A stretch of 33,038 nt of DNA from Myxococcota bacterium (lineage in GTDB: Bacteria; Myxococcota_A; Polyangia; Polyangiales; Houyiibacteriaceae). Position numbers and translations under genes: made by a program. The stretch is taken from contig JALOQC010000049.1 in NCBI GenBank assembly GCA_025453555.1, positions 10,001 to 43,038 on the forward strand, read 5' to 3'. The notes under the pieces were generated by a model. It did no database searches. It was not told the DNA's origin and worked only from the letters and a program-made list of their open reading frames with translations. Every line of letters begins with the position of its first letter. Positions within the stretch are counted from its first letter, which is position 1. Below are positions 11,393 to 20,348 of the stretch, one piece after another.

Positions 11393-12232
11393 TCACCTCT
11401 GACGCTCACCCTGGTGGTTGCTTCGCGCGAGCTCGACTTCGAGCCTGTCTTCGGTGAGTGCGGTGCGGGCGCGGCGTCGCATCCACACGAACGTCGCGAC
11501 GACTGCGAGCACGACGAGCACCGCGCCGGCGATCGCCCACGCGAAGGCGGGGATCTCGGAGAGCCACGCGAAGAGGCGCTCGCCGAAGTAGGCCATCGCG
11601 AGGAGGGGGAGCGCGTAGCCGAGGAGGGAGCCCCAGAAGTGCGTGGCGAGCGCGGGGATGCGGCGCTCGACGAAGTCGCGCGCGACGAAGCGCGCGAAGG
11701 AGAAGCCGACGACGCTCGCGGTCATCGTGCCGACCATCGTGAGCGCGTAGGCCTCGGGCCACGGCCAGAGGAGCGGCGCGACGAGGAGGAAGACGGTGCC
11801 GGGGACACCGAAGGGCTGGAGGAAGGTGTAGGCGAGGACGAAGACGAGCTGACCCCACGCGCCGCGGTCGACGATCCAGGTGCGGAGGCGCTCGGGCTCG
11901 GCGAGGACCTCGAAGGCACCGAGGCGCCACGCGGTGATCAGCATCGCGGTGGTCGCGGTCACGAGCGCGAGCTTCGCGCCGCGGCGTGTGGGTTTCACGG
12001 CGTGGGTGGGCTCGGCGTCGGACGCGGGCTCGGCGTCGGACGCGGGCTCCGCATCGGACGCGGGCTTTGCGTCGTCTTCGTCGTCTTCGTCGTCGGCCGC
12101 GGGCTCCGCGTCGTCGACTTCGGAGGCGGGCTTCGCGTCGGAGGTGGGCTCGTCGGGCGCAGCGTCGTGCCCAACGGTCGGGCTCGCGTCGCGGTCGACG
12201 TCTTCGGGCTCGACGTGCGATTCGCGGGTCAC
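11393..12232 (-). CDS. VTT/TVP38 (DedA-like) membrane protein with acidic N-terminal tail
   Basis: A 279-residue integral membrane protein. The C-terminal two thirds match the VTT (SNARE-associated Golgi, TVP38/TMEM64) family: a reentrant segment around FLQPFGVPGTVFLL, then the FARFVARDFVERR segment and several hydrophobic helices. Family members include lipid scramblases and undecaprenyl-phosphate recycling proteins; which applies here is unknown. The first ~80 residues are a charged low-complexity tail (DAEPAS repeats and a run of D/E). GTG 12232 is chosen because GAGGGGG lies 5 nt upstream. A longer frame back to 12292 would run into the divergent gene. It converges with the previous gene (19-nt gap) and is divergent from the MBL gene (36-nt gap). 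Confidence 0.82.
   Translation of the reverse strand: MTRESHVEPEDVDRDASPTVGHDAAPDEPTSDAKPASEVDDAEPAADDEDDEDDAKPASDAEPASDAEPASDAEPTHAVKPTRRGAKLALVTATTAMLITAWRLGAFEVLAEPERLRTWIVDRGAWGQLVFVLAYTFLQPFGVPGTVFLLVAPLLWPWPEAYALTMVGTMTASVVGFSFARFVARDFVERRIPALATHFWGSLLGYALPLLAMAYFGERLFAWLSEIPAFAWAIAGAVLVVLAVVATFVWMRRRARTALTEDRLEVELARSNHQGERQR
12009..12080 (-). repeat. 18-bp tandem repeat coding the acidic linker
   Basis: Three copies of an 18-bp unit (GGCTCGGCGTCGGACGCG type) at 12009-12026, 12027-12044 and 12045-12062, followed by a degenerate fourth (12063-12080). They encode the hexapeptide repeat DAEPAS in the cytosolic or periplasmic tail of the VTT protein. The period is a multiple of three, so copy number can vary without frameshift. 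Confidence 0.85.
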
Positions 12233-12268
12233 GCTCGCGCCCCCTCGTGCGACCGTGATCGGCGACGC

Positions 12269-13333
12269 ATGCCCCAGAGTACCGCGACCCACCCGTTCTT
12301 CTCCGGCCTTCGTCTCGAGCGCGCGCGCGCTTCGTCGCAGTTCGCGGAGAACGGCCGCTTCCGAAACCCGAGCGGCGCGCGCCCCGATCTCGAAGGGCCT
12401 TCGTGGCCGGTGATGCGGGAGTTCTTGTTCGGTCGCGGCAAACGAAAGCCTCCGGGGCCCATCGCGGTCGAGAGCCCGCTCGAGGCGTGGACGAAGCGGA
12501 GCGACACGGGGTTACGTCTGACCTGGCTCGGACACAGCACGGTGCTGATCGAGATGGACGGGCTGCGCGTGCTGACCGATCCGGTGTTCGGAGAGCGCGT
12601 GTCGCCCGTGAGCTTCACCGGGGTGCGTCGTTTCCACGCGGTGCCGGCGACGATCGCGCAGCTCCCGCCGATCGACGCGATCCTGCTCTCGCACGATCAC
12701 TACGACCACCTCTGCGCGACGAGCATGCGCGAGCTCGCGAAGCTGCGGGTGCCCGTGATCACTTCGCTCGGGGTGGGCGCGCGGCTCGAGCGCATGGGCG
12801 TCGATCCGGAGGTGATCGTCGAGCTCGACTGGTGGGAGCGCCACACGCTGCCCGGCGGTCGGCTGCGCTTCACGTCTACGCCTGCACAACATTTCTCGGG
12901 GCGCTCGCTCGTCGATCGCGATCGCACGCTCTGGTCGTCGTGGGTGATCGAGAGCGATCGACGGAAGATCTTCTTCTCCGGCGACACCGGATTGACCGAA
13001 GAATTTCGAGAGATCGGGCAGCGCTTCGGGAAGTTCGACGTGGTGATGTTGGAGATCGGCGCGTGGCATCCGGCGTGGGGGAGCATCCACCTCGGGCCGG
13101 AGAACGCATTGAAGGCGTTCGAGATGCTCGGGGGCGACACGCTCTTCCCGGTGCACTGGAGCACCTTCGATCTCGGGCTGCACCCGTGGGAGGAGCCCGC
13201 GGAGACCCTCGCGGAGCTCGCGAACGAACGGCAAGCGCGGGTGATCACGCCGCGGCTCGGGCGGCCGTTCGAGCCGGAGCGGGTGGAGGGGATCGACCCG
13301 TGGTGGCGCGAGGTGATGGGTGGCGTGAGGTGA
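12269..13333 (+). CDS. MBL-fold metallo-hydrolase (NAPE-PLD/UlaG-like)
   Basis: A 354-residue protein of the metallo-beta-lactamase superfamily, closest in style to NAPE-PLD and COG2220 hydrolases. Metal ligands are visible: HDHYDH at 142-147, His208 (PAQHFSG), Asp239 (SGDTG) and His296 (PVHWSTF), the full set for a dinuclear zinc site. The motif SFTGVRRFHAVP and the GSIHLGPENAL segment before the last His are typical of NAPE-PLD-type proteins. ATG 12269 gives a family-like length with an N-terminal 'FFSGLRLERARASSQFAENGRF'-type region; no clear signal peptide. Substrate may be a phosphodiester lipid or a lactone, which is inference. Confidence 0.88.
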   Translation: MPQSTATHPFFSGLRLERARASSQFAENGRFRNPSGARPDLEGPSWPVMREFLFGRGKRKPPGPIAVESPLEAWTKRSDTGLRLTWLGHSTVLIEMDGLRVLTDPVFGERVSPVSFTGVRRFHAVPATIAQLPPIDAILLSHDHYDHLCATSMRELAKLRVPVITSLGVGARLERMGVDPEVIVELDWWERHTLPGGRLRFTSTPAQHFSGRSLVDRDRTLWSSWVIESDRRKIFFSGDTGLTEEFREIGQRFGKFDVVMLEIGAWHPAWGSIHLGPENALKAFEMLGGDTLFPVHWSTFDLGLHPWEEPAETLAELANERQARVITPRLGRPFEPERVEGIDPWWREVMGGVR

Positions 13334-13352
13334 TGGGGTTCGAGGTGATGGG
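13310..13352 (+). repeat. Short direct repeat at the end of the MBL gene
   Basis: GAGGTGATGGG occurs at 13310-13320, 13327-13337 and 13342-13352, spanning the stop codon at 13331-13333. The downstream copies lie in the 142-nt gap before the EamA gene. Probably a local slippage product at the gene end; no function is evident. Confidence 0.7.
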
Positions 13353-13475
13353 TCGGTGAGAGATCCGAGGATCGGCGCGTCGGACGTTCGATCCTTCCTT
13401 CGAAACGAGATTCGCTGGGCCCCTCGGTCGAAGCGGATCACGCCCTCGCGCGCGCGGTGCTAAAGCCCGCGCTCC

Positions 13476-14435
13476 ATGGCCCCCTCGAACGACCGCCTCG
13501 TCGGCACCGCGCTCATCCTCGCGGCCGCGATCTCGTGGGGAACGTGGAGCCTGTGGTTGCGTCCGACCGGGCTGCCGAGCGAGGTGACGACGCCGATCCT
13601 CTTCCTCGCGATGGCGCTCGGCGCGTGGCCGCTGATGCTGCGCGAGCGGGCGCCGCGCTGGTCGAAGCGTGCGGTGCTGTTGCTGATCGCGTTCGGCGTC
13701 TCGGACGCGATCAACGTCGGGACCTTCTTCGCCGCGATGAGCGTGACCACGGTCGCGATCGCGGTGCTCACGCACTACGCGGCGCCGGTGATCGTCGCGC
13801 TCCTCGCGCCGCGCATCGACGGCGTGCACGTGCCGCACGCGAAGCTCGCCGCGCTGCTCGCGCTCGTGGGGCTGACCATCGTGCTCCAGCCGTGGCACGA
13901 GCTCGAAGGCGACGTCATTGCAGGGTCGGCGGGGTCAACCGCCGACGTCGTCGCAGGGTCGGCGGGGTCAACCGCCGACGTCGTCGCAGGGTCGGCGGGG
14001 TCCACCGCCGACGTGCTCCTCGGCGCCACCCTCGGGCTCGTGAGCGCGTGCGCGTACGCGAGCAACGTCTTCCTCGCACGGCGGCTCACCGAAGACCTCG
14101 GCGCGAGCCGCACCCTCGGGCTGCACTCGGTGATCGCGGCGCTCTTGCTCTTGCCGCTCGCAGGGTCGCGCCTCTTCGAGATCGAGCTCGTCGACGTGCC
14201 GTACCTCGCGATCGGCTGCGTCGGGCCCGGCCTGCTCGCGGGCCTCGCGTTCCTCCGCGCGCTCACGCTCATCGGCGCCGCGCGCGCATCGATCCTCGCG
14301 TTCGTGGAGCCGCTCGTGGCGTGCCTCGTCGGCTTTTTCGCGTGGGACGAACCGCTCGGATGGAGCGTCGTGGTCGGCGGCGCGCTCGTGATCGCGGCGG
14401 GCGCACTGGTGGTGGGTCCGCGGCGATCGACGTGA
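13476..14435 (+). CDS. EamA/DMT-superfamily transporter
   Basis: A 319-residue inner-membrane protein with two EamA halves and about ten hydrophobic helices. The N-half begins GTALILAAAISWGTWSL and the C-half LLGATLGLVSACAYASNVFLARRL, the tandem pattern of drug/metabolite exporters. Residues about 147-179, in the loop joining the halves, are three tandem copies of an 11-residue unit containing AGSAGSTAD, encoded by a palindromic DNA repeat also present in other genes here. Family members of about 290-300 residues lack such an insert. Substrate cannot be told. It converges on the kinase gene (47-nt gap, no terminator seen). Confidence 0.88.
   Translation: MAPSNDRLVGTALILAAAISWGTWSLWLRPTGLPSEVTTPILFLAMALGAWPLMLRERAPRWSKRAVLLLIAFGVSDAINVGTFFAAMSVTTVAIAVLTHYAAPVIVALLAPRIDGVHVPHAKLAALLALVGLTIVLQPWHELEGDVIAGSAGSTADVVAGSAGSTADVVAGSAGSTADVLLGATLGLVSACAYASNVFLARRLTEDLGASRTLGLHSVIAALLLLPLAGSRLFEIELVDVPYLAIGCVGPGLLAGLAFLRALTLIGAARASILAFVEPLVACLVGFFAWDEPLGWSVVVGGALVIAAGALVVGPRRST
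13914..14012 (+). repeat. Three 33-bp tandem copies of the palindromic coding element
   Basis: Units at 13914-13946, 13947-13979 and 13980-14012 are almost identical. Each ends in a 22-bp palindrome: arms GTCGGCGG and CCGCCGAC around a 6-nt GGTCAA or GGTCCA loop. In this gene the unit is read as AGSAGSTADVV. The same core occurs in the kinase, hipB and hipA genes of the window. Confidence 0.92.
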
Positions 14436-14482
14436 CCGCAGACTCGATCACACCGCCGTCGACGAAGCGAACGACGAGGCGT

Positions 14483-16264
14483 TCACTCAGCGCGCGGCAG
14501 CGAGATCGTGAACGCTGCGCCGCCGAGCTCGCTCGCTTCGCAGCGGATCTCGCCGCCGTGCTCGAGCACGACCTTCTTCACGATCGCGAGGCCGAGGCCG
14601 GTCCCGTCGCTCTTGGTCGTGAAGTAGGGATCGAAGATCGCCTCGCGATCCTTCTCGGGGACGCCCGGGCCGTCGTCCTCCACGCGCAGCTCGAAGGCAC
14701 CGACGGCGGCTGACCCCGCCGACCCGGAGCCGCCGGCGGCTGAACCCGCCGATCCGGAGCCCAAGGAGGCTGACCCCGCCGATCCAGAGGTGGCGTCGAC
14801 CTCGCGCACGCTCACGCGCACTTTGCCGCTGCGCTCGCGACCGCGCAGCGCTTGGAGCGCGTTGCGGACGAGGTTGTCGGTGCAGCGCTTGAGCATCATC
14901 GCGTCGATGCGCACGGGCATCGCGCGCTCGGGGGCGTCGACCGTGACCTCCGCGCGCGCGGTGGGGCCGACGTCCTCCACGATCGCGGCCACGGAGCGCT
15001 TCAGGTCGCGCACGAACTCGCTCAGATCCGCGGGCGCGAGATCGGCGCGCGGGAGCTTCGCGAAGTTGCTGAACTCGCTCACCAGACGCCGCAGCGTGTC
15101 GACCTCTTCTTCGACGATCGCGCAGGCGTCCTCGAGCTTGCGGCGGTAGCGCGCGTCGTCGCCGGAGTAGCTTCGGTGCATCTCTTGGGCGGCGAGCTGG
15201 ATCGGCGTGAGCGGGTTCTTGATCTCGTGCGCGAGGCGGCGCGCGAACTCCTGCCACGCGCCGATGCGCTGGAGGTAATCGATGCGCGCGCGGCTCTCGC
15301 GCAGGTCGCGCACCATGCCGTTGAAGGCCTTCGTGAGCTCGCGGATCTCGTCGTTGCCTTCGGTCGGTACGTGCACCGTGAGATCGCCACCACCGACCTT
15401 CCGCACCGCGACCGCGAGGGTGGTGACGCGGCCGGTCACGCGGCGCGCGAGCACGGCGGCGAGTACGAGGGCGGCGCCGATCACGAGCGCGAGGAAGCCG
15501 AGGTAGACCCAGACGTACACGTCGCTGACGAGCTCGGCGCGTTCGTCGAGGCGCGCGAAGAGCTCGGCTTCTTCGCCAGCGGCTTGGAGCGCGGTGAAGA
15601 GCTCGACCGGCGCGGTCGCCACGAGCTCGAGGCGTCGGTGGTCGTCGACCGCACGGAAGAGGGTGACCGGTCGCGCGTGGGCGGGGTCGAGGCGCTCGGG
15701 GTCGTCGACGCGCACGCGTTCGACGCCGTCCTCGTGAAGCGCGAGCGCGCCCACGCTCGGATAGCGCGCGAGGGCGGCGCGAAAGAAACGTACCAGCGCT
15801 TCGTCCTCGTCCGCGCGGGTGGTCGCGGGGTCGTCGGTGACCGGATCGCCCTGCGCATCGAGCGGATCGTCGAATCCGTCGGACACGTCGTCGTCCAGCG
15901 GCTCCTCGAAGCCGCCCAGCGAATCCGGCAGCTCGTCCTCCGTCGGCGCGGTGCGCGCGAAGGGATCGCCCGCGGAGTCGGACGAATCCGACGCGTCGGG
16001 TGTGTCGGGCGCGCGGCCCGGGAACGCGTGGTGGAACGCGATCGCGTCCGCGATCGTCTCCGCGTCGTCGCGGAGCGCTTCGAGGTGCGCGCGATGCGAT
16101 TCGACGCCGGCCTCCAGACGATCGCGCACGTTGCCGTTCACGCCGACGCGGTAGGCGTCGTAGAGCGCCGCGCGCCCGAGCATCAGCGCGCCGACCAGCG
16201 TTGCGAGCGCCGCGAACGTCATCGCGCCGAGGATGCGGCGCTCGAAGCGCGAGAAGACCTTCAT
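14483..16264 (-). CDS. NtrY-like sensor histidine kinase
   Basis: A 593-residue membrane kinase. TM1 (about 12-33) and TM2 (about 249-272) flank a periplasmic sensor region with a strongly acidic stretch (about 82-145). HAMP follows (about 270-325), then the H-box RLAHEIKNPLTP with His346, the N-box DNLVRNALQAL, G1 DDGPGVPE and G2 GTGLGLAIVKK. The layout is that of NtrY-type kinases, which autophosphorylate and pass phosphate to an NtrX-like regulator. No response regulator lies in the window, so it is an orphan here. Between N-box and G1, residues about 491-520 are three GSGSAGSAA-type units, a copy of the palindromic element inside the ATP-binding domain. ATG 16264 overlaps the upstream DUF4390 stop by 4 nt (ATGA), indicating translational coupling. 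Confidence 0.92.
   Translation of the reverse strand: MKVFSRFERRILGAMTFAALATLVGALMLGRAALYDAYRVGVNGNVRDRLEAGVESHRAHLEALRDDAETIADAIAFHHAFPGRAPDTPDASDSSDSAGDPFARTAPTEDELPDSLGGFEEPLDDDVSDGFDDPLDAQGDPVTDDPATTRADEDEALVRFFRAALARYPSVGALALHEDGVERVRVDDPERLDPAHARPVTLFRAVDDHRRLELVATAPVELFTALQAAGEEAELFARLDERAELVSDVYVWVYLGFLALVIGAALVLAAVLARRVTGRVTTLAVAVRKVGGGDLTVHVPTEGNDEIRELTKAFNGMVRDLRESRARIDYLQRIGAWQEFARRLAHEIKNPLTPIQLAAQEMHRSYSGDDARYRRKLEDACAIVEEEVDTLRRLVSEFSNFAKLPRADLAPADLSEFVRDLKRSVAAIVEDVGPTARAEVTVDAPERAMPVRIDAMMLKRCTDNLVRNALQALRGRERSGKVRVSVREVDATSGSAGSASLGSGSAGSAAGGSGSAGSAAVGAFELRVEDDGPGVPEKDREAIFDPYFTTKSDGTGLGLAIVKKVVLEHGGEIRCEASELGGAAFTISLPRAE
14705..14794 (-). repeat. Three 30-bp copies of the palindromic element inside the kinase gene
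   Basis: Units begin at 14705, 14735 and 14765 on the plus strand. Read on the coding strand they carry the same GGGTCGGCGGGGTCAGCCGCC-like core, with the arms progressively degenerate in the unit nearest 14794. They encode GSAGSA-type decapeptides in the same reading frame relative to the core as in the EamA gene. Confidence 0.88.
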
Positions 16265-16992
16265 CGCGCGCCCCCGACGCGGGGTACGCGGAAGCTCTCC
16301 GAGCGGAACTCCACCACACGATCCGCTTCGCAGATCTCGCGGCGCACGATGTTCACCACGATCGGGCCGATCGGGCCTTCGGACTCGCGCCCGCCTCGCA
16401 GGAGCTCGCGGCAGCGTCGTCCGCTGATCGGGTTGAGCTCCGCGCGGACCGCGAAGAAGACCTCGCGACCGGCGTGACCGCGCCACTCGTCCGCGCGGCC
16501 GATCGGCACGCGGCGGAGCACGAGGCATTGGTCGATGACGTCCTCGTAGCGCTCCATCACGACCGCGCGCCGCCCGCGTCGGACGACGTATTGGCGCGCG
16601 AAGATGTCGTAGGACACCGCGCAGGTCGCTTGGCGCGTGAGCAGCGGCTCCGTCGAGCCGACGCGGTAGGCCTGCACCGTGACGCTCAGGTGTTGCGCGA
16701 TGCCGCTGCGCAGGCGCTCGCGCACCGCGTCCGATTCCGCGAGATCCGCGACGCTGAAGTGCAGCACCGGCACTCCGTCCGCGCCGAGCTCGACGCCGAT
16801 CGCGCGCACGGGGAAACGATTCTGCGCATCGGCGTGCGAGCTCAGGGTGACGAACGCGAGAAGCAGCGCGCACACGCGCAGGGCGACGGCACGCGTGACG
16901 GCGCGCCACGTCGCTCGTGGGCTTCGTCGTCTCTCGCGAACGCGCGTGGCTCGATGCGTCACGGGGCGGTCAGTGGTCCGATCACGTCGCAC
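16261..16992 (-). CDS. DUF4390-family exported protein
   Basis: A 243-residue protein resembling DUF4390 proteins, which are commonly encoded directly before NtrY-like kinases. A long basic N-terminus precedes a hydrophobic stretch (VCALLLAFVTLSSHADAQ) that looks like a signal peptide, so the mature protein is probably periplasmic and could act with the kinase sensor domain. The mature part is beta-rich with the conserved-looking YDIFARQYVV and PISGRRC segments. The start is uncertain: GTG 16992 has no good ribosome site, and GTG 16962 is an alternative. Its stop overlaps the kinase start (ATGA), and its start is 18 nt after the BamA-like stop, so three genes likely share a transcript. Confidence 0.75.
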   Translation of the reverse strand: MRRDRTTDRPVTHRATRVRERRRSPRATWRAVTRAVALRVCALLLAFVTLSSHADAQNRFPVRAIGVELGADGVPVLHFSVADLAESDAVRERLRSGIAQHLSVTVQAYRVGSTEPLLTRQATCAVSYDIFARQYVVRRGRRAVVMERYEDVIDQCLVLRRVPIGRADEWRGHAGREVFFAVRAELNPISGRRCRELLRGGRESEGPIGPIVVNIVRREICEADRVVEFRSESFRVPRVGGAR

Positions 16993-17010
16993 GGGTCGAT
17001 CAGAGGTCGA

Positions 17011-18735
17011 TCAGAGGGCGAGGAACCCGAGCAGGGTGGAGAAGCCGAGCTGGAAGGTGCCGATCTTGGTGTCCATGCGGAGACCGACGTCGAAGGTGAA
17101 GTCGAGCGGGATGCGAGCCGCGCCCTCGTAGCCGGGCACCGCCACGCGGAGGTCACGCCAGTCCGCGAGCAAGAGCAATCCGCCGTTCACGTAGAGGTCG
17201 AGCGCGCGCAGACCCTTGCGACTGCGGTAGAGCGGCAGCTCGTACTGCACGTCCACGCGCGTGGCGACCTCCTCGACGCGCATCGGCTCGATCGCGCTCC
17301 CGAAGAGGTTCGGCGCGCGGCGGCGATCGAGCTGCATCTCGAGCATGCGGCCCGGGACGAGATCCGTGAGATCCGCGATGTGGAACTGATGAAAGAAGGG
17401 CGCCTGACCGATCACGCCGCCCGCGAAGAGCGAGAGGCGCAGGGTGTGACGCCACGGGAGCGGGATCCATCCACGCACCGAGAGCTGCGTGCGCACGAAG
17501 TCGTAGTCGCTGCCGAGCACGGGGTGGCTGAGCTCGCCCGTGAAGCGCACGTGCAGACCGCGCGTGGGGATCACCGGATCGTCGCGGCGGTCGTAGACGA
17601 GCGCGAAGCGCACGAGGCTGACGAACGAGACGCCGTCCTCGATCGCGAAGTCGATGGGGCGGATGCTGGTACCGAAGCGCTCGCTCGCGGCGTCGGGGCG
17701 CGAGCGCAGGTCGACCATCTCGCCCTGCCAGTCGAGGGTGAAGCGCGTGCTCGCGCCCAGATCGTGGCCGGTGCCGAGCACGATCCCACCGCGCTGGTAG
17801 AAGACGACCGCGTTGCGCGCCGCGACCTCTTCGAGGCAATCCTCGTCGTCGTCCGGGCACTCGCCCGCGTCGATGAGCGGATCGTTGCCGAAGTATTGGC
17901 GGGCTCGGTGATAGAAGAACGAGGAGCGCAGCGACCAATCGCGTTTGAAGAGGCGCGGGTGATCGTGGTCGAGGCGAAAGCCGTTGGCGCGCGCGGAGAA
18001 GAGCACGGACGCGGAGAGCGCGGAGCCGGAGCCGAAGAAGTTGGAGTCGGTCAGCGTGAAGCCGACGTAGGGCGCGAGGTCGACCGAGGTGTCGCGGGTC
18101 GCGCTGATGCCTTCGCTGATGCCGAAGGTGAGCCCGCCGACCGCGAGGGTGTTGCGCTCGGCCACGCGCACCACGAGCACCACGGAGCCGCGTCGCGTGC
18201 CGGGCTCGAGGTGGAGCGAGACGTCGTCGAACCAGCCGGTGCCGCGCAGGCGCCACGTCAGCGACTCGAGCGCGGCATCTTCGGGATCGAGCACGTCCCC
18301 GCGTCGGTAGGGCACGTAGCGGCGGATCACCGAGGTGCGGGTACGGGTGTTGCCGCGGATGACCACCGACTCGACGACGTATTGGACGCGGACGTCTTGG
18401 CTCGACTCGACCTCCGCGTCGTCGGGATCGAAGAAGTCGTGCTCGGCACCGAGCTCGTCGGTTTCGGTGCCGTCTTCTTCGGCGGGATCGCCTTCGGCGG
18501 CCTCGTCTTCGAGGCTCTCTCCGGCCGAGACGTCCGCGCGGTCTTCGTCGAAGAAGGGCTCTTCGGTGGGGGCTGCGTTCTCCGTCGCTTCGCCGCTCGT
18601 CTCGGCGCCGCTCGGCGCGCTCGGCTCGCTGCGCGGGTCGGTCGATTGCGCCGCAATGGGCGACGTGATCGAAACGATCGCGAGCGCCACGAGGCACACG
18701 CCTCGGCGGAGCGACGTCGCGAGAGTCCGACCCAT
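17011..18735 (-). CDS. Omp85/BamA-like outer-membrane protein with one POTRA-like domain
   Basis: A 574-residue exported protein. The signal peptide MGRTLATSLRR...PIAAQ is cleaved near residue 30, followed by a long acidic low-complexity linker (31-115). One POTRA-like domain (about 117-193) begins at the VESVVIRGNTRT motif, then an Omp85 barrel (about 200-574) rich in amphipathic strands. An acidic loop with two cysteines (GECPDDDEDC) probably faces outside. Canonical BamA is longer, with five POTRAs, so this is a short Omp85 member, perhaps TamA-like or an assembly variant. It ends in GFLAL rather than the usual terminal aromatic. ATG 18735 is chosen for the signal peptide. It sits upstream of DUF4390 and the kinase, suggesting envelope sensing. 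Confidence 0.85.
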   Translation of the reverse strand: MGRTLATSLRRGVCLVALAIVSITSPIAAQSTDPRSEPSAPSGAETSGEATENAAPTEEPFFDEDRADVSAGESLEDEAAEGDPAEEDGTETDELGAEHDFFDPDDAEVESSQDVRVQYVVESVVIRGNTRTRTSVIRRYVPYRRGDVLDPEDAALESLTWRLRGTGWFDDVSLHLEPGTRRGSVVLVVRVAERNTLAVGGLTFGISEGISATRDTSVDLAPYVGFTLTDSNFFGSGSALSASVLFSARANGFRLDHDHPRLFKRDWSLRSSFFYHRARQYFGNDPLIDAGECPDDDEDCLEEVAARNAVVFYQRGGIVLGTGHDLGASTRFTLDWQGEMVDLRSRPDAASERFGTSIRPIDFAIEDGVSFVSLVRFALVYDRRDDPVIPTRGLHVRFTGELSHPVLGSDYDFVRTQLSVRGWIPLPWRHTLRLSLFAGGVIGQAPFFHQFHIADLTDLVPGRMLEMQLDRRRAPNLFGSAIEPMRVEEVATRVDVQYELPLYRSRKGLRALDLYVNGGLLLLADWRDLRVAVPGYEGAARIPLDFTFDVGLRMDTKIGTFQLGFSTLLGFLAL

Positions 18736-18853
18736 CGGCGGGCAGCGTAGCAGCACGACCGTGTGTGGAGAGGCACGCTCGTGGTCGTCGACGTGGTCGT
18801 GGACGAGCTCCGCGACACCCGAGCGCGACGCCGGATCGCGACTTCGGCCGAGC

Positions 18854-20233
18854 TCACCGCGCACGTGCCGCGTCCCTTCGTGCGTCGTCGCGATCGTCGT
18901 CCCCCGAGCTCGAGTCGAACGCGTCTCCCTCGTCGTCGGAGTCTTCTTCGGGGACCGCGGCCACCGCGATCGCGCCGGTGCTCGGACGCACGCCGACCAC
19001 GCGGATCGCCATGCGCACGCGGCGCAGCGTCGAGCGCACGGGCAAGAGCGGCAAGACGAAGAGGAGCGCGCTCGCGCGTCCGATCGACGACGCGAGGAAG
19101 ATCGTCTCGTAGTCGAACGCGCCGCTGCGCAGAGCCCAGCCGCCGACGAGCGCGCCGCAGACCTGCAAGACGGCGGAGAGGCTCGCCGCGAGCGCGAAGA
19201 ACTCGACCTGACCTTCCTTCGGCGCGTCGCCCATGAGGAGCTCGAGGCTCGCGAGGTCGTAGCCGGCCCACGCGATGCCGCCGACGATCTGCGCGAGCAC
19301 GATCACGCGCAGGTCGGGGGTCAGGTACCAGACGAAGGGCGTGGCCGCGATGAGCGCGCCGGAGACCGCGAGCATCGCGATCGGCCCGAGCCGCGCGCGT
19401 TTCCAGAGCCGGAACGCAATCGCCTTGGAGAGGATCGAGCAGCTCGAGAGCATCGCGTACTCGCGCAGATCGAGCCCGAGCTCGTGGAGCATGTAGGGCG
19501 TGAAGAAGGGGATCGCGAGCTGCGCGCCGAAGAGCATCGCGCCTGCGTAGAGGGCGACGCGCCAGCGGCCTTCGCGGATCACGACGCGCAAGCGAGGGCG
19601 GGGCTTCGCGGGGCCGGGCACCACGAAGGCGGACTTGCGCGCGAGGGCGAGCGCGCTGCCGAGGCGCGCGGTGAGCGCGACGCCGTAGAGCGCGGCGAAG
19701 CCAGAGAGCGGCGAACCGGTGGACGCGCGCGCGTGCTCGAGCACGAAGCCGGATCCGAAGAACGCGACGAGCATCGCGGCGTGCGTCGTCATGTTGCGGC
19801 GCGCGAAGTAGGGCGCGCGCAGCTTCGCGGGCACGAGCCGCGACATCCACGCGTTCCACGCGGGGCCGATGACCATGCCGCTCGTCCAATAGACGGTCTT
19901 GGTGGCGAGCAGCGCGGGCAGGCTGGTGGAGCCGGAGAGCGCGATCGCGAGGAAGCCGACGTGCGCGAGCGCCTGGAGGACCACGCACGTGACGACGAAA
20001 CGTTTCTCGCTCCCGATCGCGCGCACGAGGCGCGGGCTCGCGAGCTGCGCGAGCGCGCCGCAGAGGAGCGGGACGGTGCCGAGGAGCGAGAGCGCGACGT
20101 CGCGGTGTCCGAGCTCGACCGCGAGCGCGCCGAGGTAGGTCTCGCTCGCGCCGAGCATCACCGCGTGCAGCGCTCCGTCGACCACCGACCAGCGGAGCGC
20201 GGCGCGACGGGTGACGGAGGAGCTCGGAGGCAC
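18854..20233 (-). CDS. MFS-type membrane transporter
   Basis: A 459-residue polytopic membrane protein, about 12 hydrophobic helices, with major-facilitator style sequence: LLGTVPLLCGALAQLASPRLVRAIGSEKR near the first loop, then a central cytosolic loop rich in R/K (residues about 200-225). The C-terminus is an acidic low-complexity tail (EEDSDDEGDAFDSSSGDDDRDD). Substrate is not evident. GTG 20233 (MPPSSSVTRRAALRW) is the best start I can see; no strong ribosome site, and the frame stays open far upstream without homology-like sequence. It precedes the BamA-like gene by 118 nt. Confidence 0.78.
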   Translation of the reverse strand: MPPSSSVTRRAALRWSVVDGALHAVMLGASETYLGALAVELGHRDVALSLLGTVPLLCGALAQLASPRLVRAIGSEKRFVVTCVVLQALAHVGFLAIALSGSTSLPALLATKTVYWTSGMVIGPAWNAWMSRLVPAKLRAPYFARRNMTTHAAMLVAFFGSGFVLEHARASTGSPLSGFAALYGVALTARLGSALALARKSAFVVPGPAKPRPRLRVVIREGRWRVALYAGAMLFGAQLAIPFFTPYMLHELGLDLREYAMLSSCSILSKAIAFRLWKRARLGPIAMLAVSGALIAATPFVWYLTPDLRVIVLAQIVGGIAWAGYDLASLELLMGDAPKEGQVEFFALAASLSAVLQVCGALVGGWALRSGAFDYETIFLASSIGRASALLFVLPLLPVRSTLRRVRMAIRVVGVRPSTGAIAVAAVPEEDSDDEGDAFDSSSGDDDRDDARRDAARAR

Positions 20234-20348
20234 GGGCGCGGAGTATGGGAGCCCCCGCGCGAGGCTGCATCGAGGATTCGTCGAGCGAGCCTGAGTGTGT
20301 GCGAGCCAGATCGTCGTGGGCGTGGACGTGGTGGTCGTGGTCGTGGTC

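Noticed and set aside
7417-11409. A 1,330-codon open frame on the minus strand
   Set aside because: It is the antisense shadow of the DUF3857 lipoprotein gene. Such shadows are expected when third positions are mostly G or C, and its translation is Arg/His-rich without domains.
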